Source: Deltaproteobacteria bacterium (GTDB lineage: Bacteria > Myxococcota_A > UBA9160 > SMWR01). Taken from it: 6,913 nucleotides of DNA. Shown here one piece after another: positions 1-5,147 of the stretch; positions within the stretch are counted from its first letter, which is position 1; the number at the start of each line of letters is the position of its first letter. Position numbers and translations under genes: made by a program. The stretch covers positions 1 to 6,913 of the forward strand of contig JAJDAM010000458.1 of the NCBI GenBank assembly GCA_029261905.1, read 5' to 3'. The notes under the pieces were generated by a model. It was not told the DNA's origin. It did not search any database and worked only from the letters and a program-made list of their open reading frames with translations.

Positions 1-783
1 CCGGCCGCGATCGGGGCGGACGTCTGCCACATGAACCTGCACAAGACGTTCTGTATTCCGCACGGTGGTGGCGGCCCGGGCATGGGGCCGATCGCTGCCG
101 CCGAGCACCTGCGCGCGTACCTGCCGGGCCACCCGGTGGACGGCATCGGCGCGGTGTCGGCAGCGCCGTACGGCAGTCCGAGCATCCTGCCGATCAGCTG
201 GGTGTACATCGCATTGATGGGCGCCGACGGATTGAGACGAGCCACGCAGGTGGCGATCTTGAACGCGAACTACATGGCTCGCCGGCTGGAAGAGCACTAC
301 GAGGTGTTGTATCGCGGGCCGGGCGGACGGGTCGCACATGAATTCATCATCGATTGTCGCGAATTCGAGAAGCGGGCCGGAGTGGGTGTGGAAGACATCG
401 CGAAGCGGCTGATGGACTTCGGGTTTCACGCCCCGACCATGAGTTTCCCGGTATCCGGGACGTTGATGATCGAACCGACAGAGAGTGAAACAAAGCCCGA
501 ACTCGACCGCTTCTGCGATGCGCTGATCGCAATCCGCGGAGAGATCCAAGCGATCGAAGACGAGAAGCTCGACCGCGACGACAACCCACTCAAGGGTGCC
601 CCACACACGGCCGCCGCACTGTGCGCCGATGTGTGGAGCCACGCTTACTCGCGCGAACAGGCCGCGTACCCGACGAGCTGGGTACGGGAGAACAAATTCT
701 GGCCTGCGGTCGGACGCATCGACAACCCCTACGGTGACCGCAACCTGGTTTGTACCTGTCCCCCGCTGGAAGATTGGGCGTAG
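1..783 (+). CDS. gcvP: Glycine dehydrogenase (decarboxylating), P-protein of the glycine cleavage system, C-terminal part
   Basis: This is the 3' end of gcvP; the frame is open from base 1 and ends at TAG 781-783, giving about 260 of the usual ~950 residues. P-protein decarboxylates glycine with pyridoxal phosphate and passes the aminomethyl group to the lipoyl arm of GcvH in the cytoplasm. The sequence shows the PLP-lysine motif NLHKTF (Lys codon 43-45), followed at once by the glycine-rich HGGGGPGMGP. Other family blocks are GAVSAAPYGS, ILPISW, QVAILNANY, GRVAHE, IAKRLMDFGFHAPTMSFPV, MIEPTESE, DNPL, PYSREQAA and the terminal YGDRNLVCTC. They match my memory of E. coli GcvP almost block for block, with a shorter loop after LPGHPV. 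No disruption is seen. The next gene is convergent and only 28 bp away, with no convincing terminator between them. The call is very secure, but whether this is a one-chain P-protein or the GcvPB subunit of a split enzyme cannot be decided from this end. Confidence 0.97.
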   Translation, partial: PAAIGADVCHMNLHKTFCIPHGGGGPGMGPIAAAEHLRAYLPGHPVDGIGAVSAAPYGSPSILPISWVYIALMGADGLRRATQVAILNANYMARRLEEHYEVLYRGPGGRVAHEFIIDCREFEKRAGVGVEDIAKRLMDFGFHAPTMSFPVSGTLMIEPTESETKPELDRFCDALIAIRGEIQAIEDEKLDRDDNPLKGAPHTAAALCADVWSHAYSREQAAYPTSWVRENKFWPAVGRIDNPYGDRNLVCTCPPLEDWA

Positions 784-811
784 CGTCTCGGATCCGCGAC
801 GAAGAGATCCT

Positions 812-1381
812 CTAGTCCAGATCGATGAGCGGCGCGCTGAGGCGTTCGAACTCATCATCGGTGATCACTCCAGCGCGGCGGAGACGATCCAGGCGCTCGA
901 GGCTCTGGCTGATCTGATCGAGGGTCTCTTCTCGATTGACCGGGTTTCGCAGATTGCGCGCCAGCTGACGCCCCTTGGCGACGTACTCGTCGTAGCGATC
1001 TCGCAGCAGGTCGGTGTCGACGCTCCTGAGTGTGCCTCGATCCTCATAGACGCCCCGGAAGACCTGTCCGACCGCGTAGGTGGAGGCGCCAGACAACACG
1101 ATCTGTGCGGCCGCGCCAATCAGCGATCCAGCCACGGGTATCGCCTTGAAGGCGCTGGCCCCGAGCCTGGCTGCAGAGGCTCCGACCAGCGAAGCCAGCA
1201 GAGCGTTCCCCCGACTCTCGTCGTAGTCGACGTCGAACTCGCTCGAAAGTGCTTTCACCATATCGAGTTGCACCAGGGTGACCGCAGCAATGTCCGCGAG
1301 CGGCACCGGAATGGCCGCAGCAGCCATCGCGTATCCAACGTGGTTGGTGATGATGCTCTCCGCTTCGGTCGCAAGGCTCAA
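812..1381 (-). CDS. DUF697-like small membrane-associated protein with C-terminal SHOCT-like motif
   Basis: The product is 189 residues. Residues ~10-110 resemble the DUF697 (YcjF-type) domain: NHV near residue 13, then IPVPLADIAAV (24-34), VQLDMVKAL, RGNALLASLVG, and a hydrophobic stretch IPVAGSLIGAAAQIVLSG (81-98). The hydrophobic parts around 17-38 and 78-107 could insert in or lie on the inner membrane. Residues ~155-187 (LERLDRLRRAGVITDDEFE) match the SHOCT signature, a short helical pair found at the C-termini of many bacterial proteins, possibly for oligomerisation. I chose TTG at 1381 because a GAAGGGGG ribosome site lies 7 nt before it; the frame stays open upstream to a stop at 1478-1480 but holds no ATG or GTG. 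The biochemical role is not known. It is transcribed toward gcvP and shares no visible operon. The family call rests on motif recognition; the function remains open. Confidence 0.75.
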   Translation of the reverse strand: MSLATEAESIITNHVGYAMAAAAIPVPLADIAAVTLVQLDMVKALSSEFDVDYDESRGNALLASLVGASAARLGASAFKAIPVAGSLIGAAAQIVLSGASTYAVGQVFRGVYEDRGTLRSVDTDLLRDRYDEYVAKGRQLARNLRNPVNREETLDQISQSLERLDRLRRAGVITDDEFERLSAPLIDLD

Positions 1382-1388
1382 TGTGTTG

Positions 1389-1396
1389 CCCCCTTC
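1389..1396 (-). promoter_or_regulatory. Shine-Dalgarno site for the TTG-started DUF697 gene
   Basis: On the minus strand GAAGGGGG stands 7 nt before the TTG at 1381. The open frame has no ATG or GTG upstream, so this site decides the rare start. Confidence 0.55.
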
Positions 1397-1526
1397 GCTG
1401 TTGACGACATCGAATAGAGCAAGCCGTGTGCCAAGCGGATCCCCCTGTCTCCGGCGGTAGGCGGCGTTGGTTGGCGCTCAGGTGCAGTAACCGAGAAAAA
1501 AGTGCAGGCCGATTGCTGCGGACGAG

Positions 1527-1793
1527 TTGCGGCAGCGTCATCTCGACGAGTCCCGGCGGACCCTCTTCGACCGACTGCGTCGAATCCGAAAAACACGCGT
1601 GGTCAACCTCCGATTCGAGTGGCACCGGTTCCGCCGCGGGGTGCAGGCGGGTGCGGAGTTGAGTGGCTCGGTTGCGTGCCAGCCTCTGCAGCGGTTCGCC
1701 GATCACATGGCACGAGTTGCGCATCCACGAAGCAGCAGTATCGAGCGAACACTTGTTCGGCGAAGGTACGCGGCGTTTCGGCCGGACAAATGA
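1527..1793 (+). CDS. Possible hypothetical protein, arginine-rich, weakly supported
   Basis: An 88-residue frame runs from TTG at 1527 to TGA at 1791-1793; the frame opens after a TAA at 1488-1490. It is the most coding-like reading of the 1.4-1.85 kb interval: most codons through about 1730 end in G or C, and the N-terminal half looks amphipathic and helical (LRQRHLDESRRTLFDRLRRI, then LRFEWHRFRRG). Arginine is very frequent, which also happens in non-coding high-GC DNA. No family is recognised. The start is poor: no ATG or GTG is available before residue 1, and only GGACG lies just upstream. It could be a real small gene, a remnant, or chance. It overlaps no confident gene. Confidence 0.25.
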   Translation: MRQRHLDESRRTLFDRLRRIRKTRVVNLRFEWHRFRRGVQAGAELSGSVACQPLQRFADHMARVAHPRSSSIERTLVRRRYAAFRPDK

Positions 1794-1796
1794 TCC

Positions 1797-1831
1797 GACC
1801 CGGATGTCGCGGCGTCTGGCGAAACCGGGTC
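1797..1831 (+). repeat. Inverted repeat (GACCCGG / CCGGGTC) before the small CxxC gene
   Basis: Arms at 1797-1803 and 1825-1831 are perfectly complementary over 7 bp with a 21-base loop. The downstream arm ends 8 nt before the AGAGGA ribosome site (1840-1845) of the small gene at 1854, so in RNA it would be a leader hairpin; in DNA it could be a protein site. Chance is possible at this GC content. Confidence 0.35.
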
Positions 1832-1853
1832 ATGCGAACAGAGGATTCATCCG

Positions 1854-2018
1854 ATGCAACACGCCATGACTGTGAATCCCCCCCCCGAAAGATTGGTCCT
1901 GATGAGCTGCGTGCACTGCGGTCGCCTGCACGAGCCGCTTCATCCGATGGTTTTCAACCCGATTTGTCCGACCTGTGCATCCTGCGCTGTCGCTGAGCAA
2001 CCTCGCGCCAGCGGCTAA
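1854..2018 (+). CDS. Candidate 54-residue zinc-ribbon-like protein with two CxxC motifs
   Basis: ATG at 1854 opens a 54-codon frame ending at TAA 2016-2018. AGAGGA at 1840-1845 lies 8 nt upstream, the best-placed ribosome site in this interval. The protein contains SCVHCG (cysteines at residues 19 and 22) and ICPTCASC (cysteines 38, 41 and 44), a CxxC-x15-CxxC spacing that would suit one bound zinc in a knuckle or rubredoxin-like fold. No family is recognised and no function is claimed. A run of nine C (1878-1886) codes three prolines near the N-terminus; ATG 1866 or ATG 1902 could be alternative starts, and the latter would keep all cysteines. The same frame continues open after the stop and carries another CxxC (see 2058-2236). 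The support is the paired CxxC and the ribosome site; homology is not shown. Confidence 0.45.
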   Translation: MQHAMTVNPPPERLVLMSCVHCGRLHEPLHPMVFNPICPTCASCAVAEQPRASG

Positions 2019-2057
2019 GAGTCCATTCCAAGGCAGTTGCCGCCAATCCGCACATCG

Positions 2058-2236
2058 ATGCGGATCATCAGAGGCTGCGATCGGGCCTGGCTCGAAGCAG
2101 TACACGTGCGGCCGGCCGGCGGGTGCTCGGAACGCAGCCGGGTGGATTTCGCCCGCAAGTTTTATTGCAGGTCCTGCGATTCGATATGGCGGCATGGGCC
2201 TTCACGATCGCGGCACTTTCTCGCCGTAACTGCAAG
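2058..2236 (+). pseudogene. Possible coding remnant with a further CxxC, same frame as the upstream small gene
   Basis: After the TAA at 2016-2018 the same frame stays open to 2552. From ATG 2058 it encodes a stretch containing RVDFARKFYCRSCDSIWRHG, where CRSC followed by an aromatic-rich tail looks like half of a zinc ribbon. G/C-ending codons prevail until about 2220, then the bias fades. The full open frame runs through the strong terminator at 2422-2456 and gives low-complexity PFFFES there, so the distal part is not a real protein. There is no good ribosome site before 2058. It may be the decayed second half of a longer CxxC protein interrupted by the TAA, or chance; the end given is only where coding-like character fades. 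Confidence 0.2.
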
Positions 2237-2239
2237 AAA
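2217..2239. promoter_or_regulatory. 23-bp imperfect palindrome, possible operator
   Basis: The left half begins TTTCTCGCCGT and the right half, read from the other strand, begins TTTCTTGCAGT. Excluding the central base, 9 of 11 symmetric pairs match, with outer TTTCT/AGAAA arms perfect. The centre has almost no loop (one base), so this suits a dimeric DNA-binding protein better than an RNA hairpin. It is AT-richer at its ends than its surroundings. No known operator is recognised. It lies about 455 bp before the first LuxR-type gene and just before the hairpin cluster at 2251-2456. Confidence 0.4.
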
Positions 2240-2250
2240 TCGCTCCATTA

Positions 2251-2266
2251 TCCCCCATCTGGGGGA
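2251..2266. repeat. Short perfect hairpin (TCCCCC-ATCT-GGGGGA)
   Basis: Six perfect pairs, five of them G-C, enclose a 4-base loop. There is no T-run after it on either strand, so it is not a standard terminator. It lies 11 bp after the 23-bp palindrome and would sit near the 5' end of any transcript ending at 2456. Confidence 0.4.
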
Positions 2267-2322
2267 AGCGGCCACGAATCCGAATAGTGTAAAAACCAGA
2301 AAACGAATTGGAGCATGGCGTA

Positions 2323-2349
2323 AAAAGGCTGCTGCCTCGGGCGCCTTTT
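2323..2349. terminator. Weak terminator-like hairpin with A and T flanks
   Basis: AAAAGGC (2323-2329) pairs with GCCTTTT (2343-2349), with a small inner GCC/GGC pairing. The A-tract and T-tract are part of the arms, as in weak bidirectional terminators. The stem core is short and the T-run is only four, so efficiency would be low; it may instead be one stem of a structured RNA ending at the terminator 100 bases on. Confidence 0.35.
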
Positions 2350-2421
2350 GCCAGAGTCCGCAATGCCCCAGTTCTCCTCGAAGAGGGCCAATCTCAGGAT
2401 CATCTCTCTGGTTGTTCCTCG

Positions 2422-2456
2422 GGGGCCCGCTCTCAAGAGCGGGTCCCTTCTTTTTT
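2422..2456 (+). terminator. Strong intrinsic terminator
   Basis: An 11-bp stem, 2422-2432 with 2437-2447 (10 Watson-Crick pairs and one G-T), closes on a TCAA loop and is followed at once by TTCTTTTTT (2448-2456). The minus strand has no comparable T-run, so it stops + strand transcription. The only genes upstream on that strand within 1.6 kb are the weak or small ORFs at 1527-2236, so it implies a transcript in this otherwise gene-poor interval. It also insulates the downstream regulator pair. Confidence 0.88.
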
Positions 2457-2599
2457 GAGTCATCGCAGTCTGTTCGCATCATGAGTGCATGGAATTCAAG
2501 GTGCGGCCTTCCCATCCTTCGTTTCACGCCTCGAGCTTGGATGGCACGGTAGACGCTCATTGCGTCTGCGCGACGACAGGTCCGCTCGGGTCCGATACC

Positions 2600-2628
2600 T
2601 TCGAATCCATTCGACACAAGAAAATTAT
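2600..2628 (+). promoter_or_regulatory. Weak sigma-70-like promoter candidate for the regulator operon
   Basis: TTCGAA (2600-2605) and AATTAT (2623-2628) are 17 bp apart, matching the consensus at 3 of 6 and 4 of 6 positions. The AT-rich patch at 2618-2630 stands out in a GC-rich region and lies about 70 bp before the chosen start at 2696. TTCGA is repeated at 2600 and 2610. Confidence 0.25.
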
Positions 2629-2681
2629 TTGCGCGCCACGGCAGCTGTGCACCTCAGGCGGTATGTCCATCGCGACCACGC

Positions 2682-2686
2682 GAGGG
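2682..2686 (+). promoter_or_regulatory. Shine-Dalgarno site that decides the start of the first regulator
   Basis: GAGGG ends 9 nt before ATG 2696. The frame is open back to ATG 2489, and ATG 2663 is also available, but neither has a site as well placed. Confidence 0.55.
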
Positions 2687-2695
2687 AAATCAACG

Positions 2696-3826
2696 ATGCC
2701 CTCAGACTCATCGACGCTGCGAATGATCGACCTCATCTACCAGGCGGCGTCGGAGCCGTCGCATTGGTTCGAGTTCGCGAGTGAACTGTCGAAGAGCTAC
2801 GGCGGCGCGCCGGTTGTACTCGGGATGAAGCTCCTGGGTCCGGTCGAATCGCATCACCACTTCGCCGCGGGTCTGCGAGGTAGAGCGGGGCCAGAGCTAC
2901 TAGAGCACTTCCTCACCGGCCTGCCATTCGATCCACAATCGATGTCTGAGTTAACGGATCGATTCTCGACGGTCGACATCATCTTCCCGGAAGTGGAGTT
3001 CGAGGAGACCGACTTCTATCGACAGTGGATGAGGCCGAACGAACTCGCTGCCGTCTGGCCGATCAGCCACGTCGTGACACTCGACGGCGAACACGCACCT
3101 GTGGTTCTGAACGTTTTCCGAAGAGAAGGGGGGGGAGCCTTCACACCCGAAGAACTCGCGATCGGCAACGATTTGGTTCCCCACCTGTCACGCGCTCTCC
3201 GAATCTACGATGAGCTCTCTGCGCTTCACCGAAGCCGCAAGGAACTCGACGACGTGATCGATCGGCTGCGAATCGGCGTCATTCTCACGGACGCCGAGCG
3301 GCGCCCTGTGTTGATGAATCGAAGTGCCCAGATGATGATCGAAATCGGGGACCACATCGCGTTGAGGGACGGGCGCATCCGCGCCAATGGGGAATCCGAC
3401 GATGCCCTGCTGCAGTCGACGCTCGAAGGGGCAAAGTTCGGCGACTCGTGGCGTGCGATCAGGCTCGGCGAGGACGCGGCCCACGAGCACGGACTGCAGA
3501 TTCTCGTCAACCCACTCGCTTCCGCACCGACCGGGGTCCAGGTGCGCGATGCCGTCGCGGCGCTGTTCCTATCCGGACCCGAGACCTTTTCGGTGCTGTC
3601 GCTGCGATATCTTCGGAAGCTCTATGACTTGACGGCCGCCGAGGTCGAACTGGTCGCACAGTTGGCGGGAGGCGCTTCGCTGGGAAAAGCGGCTAGAGAC
3701 CGCAACGTGTCGGTCAACACCGCACGCAGCCAGTTGAAGCGCGCGTTCGCCAAGACAGGCTGTCACACCCAGAGCGAAATCGTCCAACTCGTTCTCAAGT
3801 GCCTTTCATCGATTCGCGAGACCTAG
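2696..3826 (+). CDS. LuxR-type helix-turn-helix transcriptional regulator with PAS-like segment (paralogue 1)
   Basis: A 376-residue cytoplasmic regulator. Residues ~8-172 form a family-specific N-terminal domain shared with the next gene, including FYRQWMRPNELAAVWPISHVV (107-127, two motifs) and DLVPHLSRA (159-167). Residues ~185-245 are PAS-like: VIDRLRIGVILTDAERRPVL then MNRSAQ. The C-terminus (~308-370) is a GerE/LuxR-type HTH in a divergent form: LTAAEVELVAQLAGGASLGK, then NVSVNTARSQLKRAFAKTG and QSEIVQLV. No phosphorylatable receiver domain and no autoinducer-binding domain is seen, so the N-terminal half presumably senses a ligand or partner, or nothing. ATG 2696 is chosen for its GAGGG site and because alignment with the paralogue begins just there; ATG 2489 would add 69 unrelated residues and ATG 2663 would add 11. 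It stops 9 bp before the paralogue and is probably co-transcribed with it. Target genes are unknown; msrPQ downstream is a positional guess. Confidence 0.85.
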   Translation: MPSDSSTLRMIDLIYQAASEPSHWFEFASELSKSYGGAPVVLGMKLLGPVESHHHFAAGLRGRAGPELLEHFLTGLPFDPQSMSELTDRFSTVDIIFPEVEFEETDFYRQWMRPNELAAVWPISHVVTLDGEHAPVVLNVFRREGGGAFTPEELAIGNDLVPHLSRALRIYDELSALHRSRKELDDVIDRLRIGVILTDAERRPVLMNRSAQMMIEIGDHIALRDGRIRANGESDDALLQSTLEGAKFGDSWRAIRLGEDAAHEHGLQILVNPLASAPTGVQVRDAVAALFLSGPETFSVLSLRYLRKLYDLTAAEVELVAQLAGGASLGKAARDRNVSVNTARSQLKRAFAKTGCHTQSEIVQLVLKCLSSIRET

Positions 3827-3835
3827 CTCGAATTC

Positions 3836-5020
3836 ATGCCGGCCGACGACCCACACCCTGACTCGAATGCCCGATCACGGCCCGAACGCCGAGTCCTGCA
3901 GCTGACGGACGCAATCTATGCTGCGGCCGTGTCGCCCCCCCTCTGGTCAGACTTCTTGGCCGCGATGTCGGAAGACCTCGGGGGAGCCGCCATCGCGATG
4001 TCGCTGCAACTGCCTGGAACGATGCTGCAGCCGGAGTACTACCGGGCCCGACTCGACCTCCAGTACGTGCCGGCGTTCGAGCGGCATTTCCGACTCGGCT
4101 TGCCGTGGCCGATGACGGACCCGTTGTTTCAAGAGGGATTTCGCTTCGCAAACCGGCTGTTCCCAGACGACCAACTCATCGAAACCAGTTTTTACCGCGA
4201 GTACATGGAACCCCAGGGACTCGCGCCCGAAGGACCGATCGCCCACGTGATGGTCGCCGACGGAGGTCGACCGATTTCCGGGATATCGATTCAACGACTG
4301 CAGGGCCACCGCCGGTTCGATGCTGACGATCTGGCCATGTGCAGCCTGCTCGTGCCGCACCTGGCCCGAGCACACGCGATTCGCCGCCAATTCAAGACGA
4401 GCCAGCGGCAACAGGGCGTGCGCGCGGATCTCCTCGATCGAATACCGACCGGGATCGTGCTGGTCGATCGTCAGCGCCGTGTCATCGTCTCCAACCGTTC
4501 AGGAGAGCAGATTCTCGATCGCCGCGACGGCGTCCAACTCGACAATGGAGTGCTCGCGGCGACCGGCAGAGAGAATCAGGCTGCATTGAATGCGCTGTTC
4601 GATGCCACGGAATTGAAGGCAGAAGGCGATCCTTCCGACGACTTTGCGGCACTCGAGCGCCCGTCCGGGCAAAGACCCTACTCGGTGATCACCTCTCCGC
4701 TTCTCGACTCGTCAACGGATTTCACCGGAGGTGATCGGGTCACAGCCGTCTTCATTACAGATCCCGAGACGAACGCCGATCGACTGTCGTCGTCCATCAA
4801 CGCCTTCTCCCAGATGTACAAGCTGACACCCGCCCAAACCGAATTGATTTCGATGCTGGTCGACGGGCGGTCGCTGCAACAGATCTCGAACGAGCGCGGC
4901 GTCACGATCCATACCACGCGAAGCCAGCTCAAGCAGGTCTTCGGCAAGACCGGTACGCGGCGGCAATCCGAAACCGTACGACTGGCCCTGTCCGGCATCG
5001 CCGGAGTCACCAAGAGCTAG
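3836..5020 (+). CDS. LuxR-type helix-turn-helix transcriptional regulator with PAS-like segment (paralogue 2)
   Basis: A 394-residue paralogue of the preceding gene with the same order of parts. The N-terminal domain (~18-183) has FYREYMEPQGLAPEGPIAHV (119-138) and LLVPHLARA (171-179), aligning with the equivalent blocks of its neighbour. The PAS-like segment (~198-255) reads LLDRIPTGIVLVDRQRRVIV then SNRSGEQIL. The HTH (~328-388) reads YKLTPAQTELISMLVDGRSL, then GVTIHTTRSQLKQVFGKTG and RRQSETVRLAL. Overall identity appears moderate, so the duplication is not recent. ATG 3836 is taken because it lies 9 bp after the previous stop and no nearer start aligns; the upstream sequence has no good ribosome site, which suggests translation coupled to the first gene. 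It is followed after 127 bp by msrP on the same strand. Role: DNA-binding regulation with an unknown signal. Confidence 0.87.
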   Translation: MPADDPHPDSNARSRPERRVLQLTDAIYAAAVSPPLWSDFLAAMSEDLGGAAIAMSLQLPGTMLQPEYYRARLDLQYVPAFERHFRLGLPWPMTDPLFQEGFRFANRLFPDDQLIETSFYREYMEPQGLAPEGPIAHVMVADGGRPISGISIQRLQGHRRFDADDLAMCSLLVPHLARAHAIRRQFKTSQRQQGVRADLLDRIPTGIVLVDRQRRVIVSNRSGEQILDRRDGVQLDNGVLAATGRENQAALNALFDATELKAEGDPSDDFAALERPSGQRPYSVITSPLLDSSTDFTGGDRVTAVFITDPETNADRLSSSINAFSQMYKLTPAQTELISMLVDGRSLQQISNERGVTIHTTRSQLKQVFGKTGTRRQSETVRLALSGIAGVTKS

Positions 5021-5113
5021 AATCCGGACACACGCGAGAATATGCCGCAGTGGATTGCGTCTGAATGCCGCGTGCCGCCATCGAGATCCACAACACCGGA
5101 GCCAACTGGGCCA

Positions 5114-5134
5114 CGATCGAGCCCCGATCGAGCC
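5114..5134. repeat. Direct repeat of CGATCGAGCC with 11-bp period, also a 6-bp hairpin
   Basis: CGATCGAGCC occurs at 5114-5123 and again at 5125-5134. Because CGATCG is self-complementary, the two copies can also pair as a 6-bp hairpin with loop AGCCC. The repeats lie one helical turn apart and only 3 bp before the msrP ribosome site, a position suited to an operator or to control of translation. CGATCG is a common word in GC-rich genomes, so chance is possible. Confidence 0.35.
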
Positions 5135-5137
5135 ATT

Positions 5138-5142
5138 GGGAG
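5138..5142 (+). promoter_or_regulatory. Shine-Dalgarno site that decides the GTG start of msrP
   Basis: GGGAG ends 5 nt before GTG 5148. It places the start just before the Tat signal, as expected for MsrP, and against the far-upstream ATG 5055. Confidence 0.65.
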
Positions 5143-5147
5143 AAAAC

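Larger units (their letters stand above)
2240..2456 (+). ncRNA. Speculative structured small RNA or 3' UTR ending at the strong terminator
   Basis: Between the palindrome at 2217-2239 and the terminator there are three hairpins (2251-2266, 2323-2349, 2422-2447), AT-rich linkers (about 2284-2310) and no credible reading frame. A strong + strand terminator needs a transcript. The RNA could be a separate ~200-base small RNA or the 3' UTR of the small CxxC gene. No promoter with good -35 and -10 boxes was found, and it does not resemble 6S RNA, tmRNA or SRP RNA as I know them. The 5' end given is arbitrary. Confidence 0.22.
5021..5147 (+). promoter_or_regulatory. Regulator-to-msrP spacer, likely msrP leader or promoter region
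   Basis: This 127-bp gap is long enough for a promoter, but no convincing -35/-10 pair was found. Its 3' part carries the CGATCG double repeat (5114-5134) and the msrP ribosome site. The msrP frame is open through most of it, from ATG 5055, but that stretch looks nothing like an MsrP N-terminus. Confidence 0.3.

Noticed and set aside
784..811. Possible terminator between convergent gcvP and the DUF697 gene
   Set aside because: Only a 5-bp GGATC/GATCC pairing is present, without a T-run on either strand.
596..1417. 273-residue open frame on the plus strand across the gcvP end and the DUF697 gene
   Set aside because: It overlaps two well-supported genes, and the protein is low in family-like motifs. 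It is a frame shadow.
1044..1724. 226-residue open frame on the minus strand
   Set aside because: It overlaps the N-terminal half of the DUF697 gene in another frame and is rich in Arg, Ser and His with no motif.
1502..1996. 164-residue open frame on the plus strand
   Set aside because: It is rich in Pro, Arg, Ser and Ala in the way of non-coding high-GC frames, and overlaps both the better 1527-1793 frame and the CxxC gene.
2316..2323. Minimal ATG-GCG-TAA start-stop unit after GGAGC
   Set aside because: The GGAG is only one base from the ATG, too close to work as a ribosome site, and a two-codon unit occurs easily by chance.
2162..2617. 151-residue open frame on the minus strand across the terminator
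   Set aside because: It runs through the strong terminator stem. The shared word FLAVTAR on both strands is explained by the 23-bp palindrome, not by a gene.
2489..2695. 69-residue upstream extension of the first LuxR-type regulator
   Set aside because: It has no ribosome site at ATG 2489, no similarity to the paralogue and contains the likely promoter patch; the start at 2696 fits better.
5055..5147. Upstream extension of msrP from ATG 5055
   Set aside because: It would bury the Tat signal about 50 residues inside the protein and looks unlike MsrP; GTG 5148 has a proper ribosome site.
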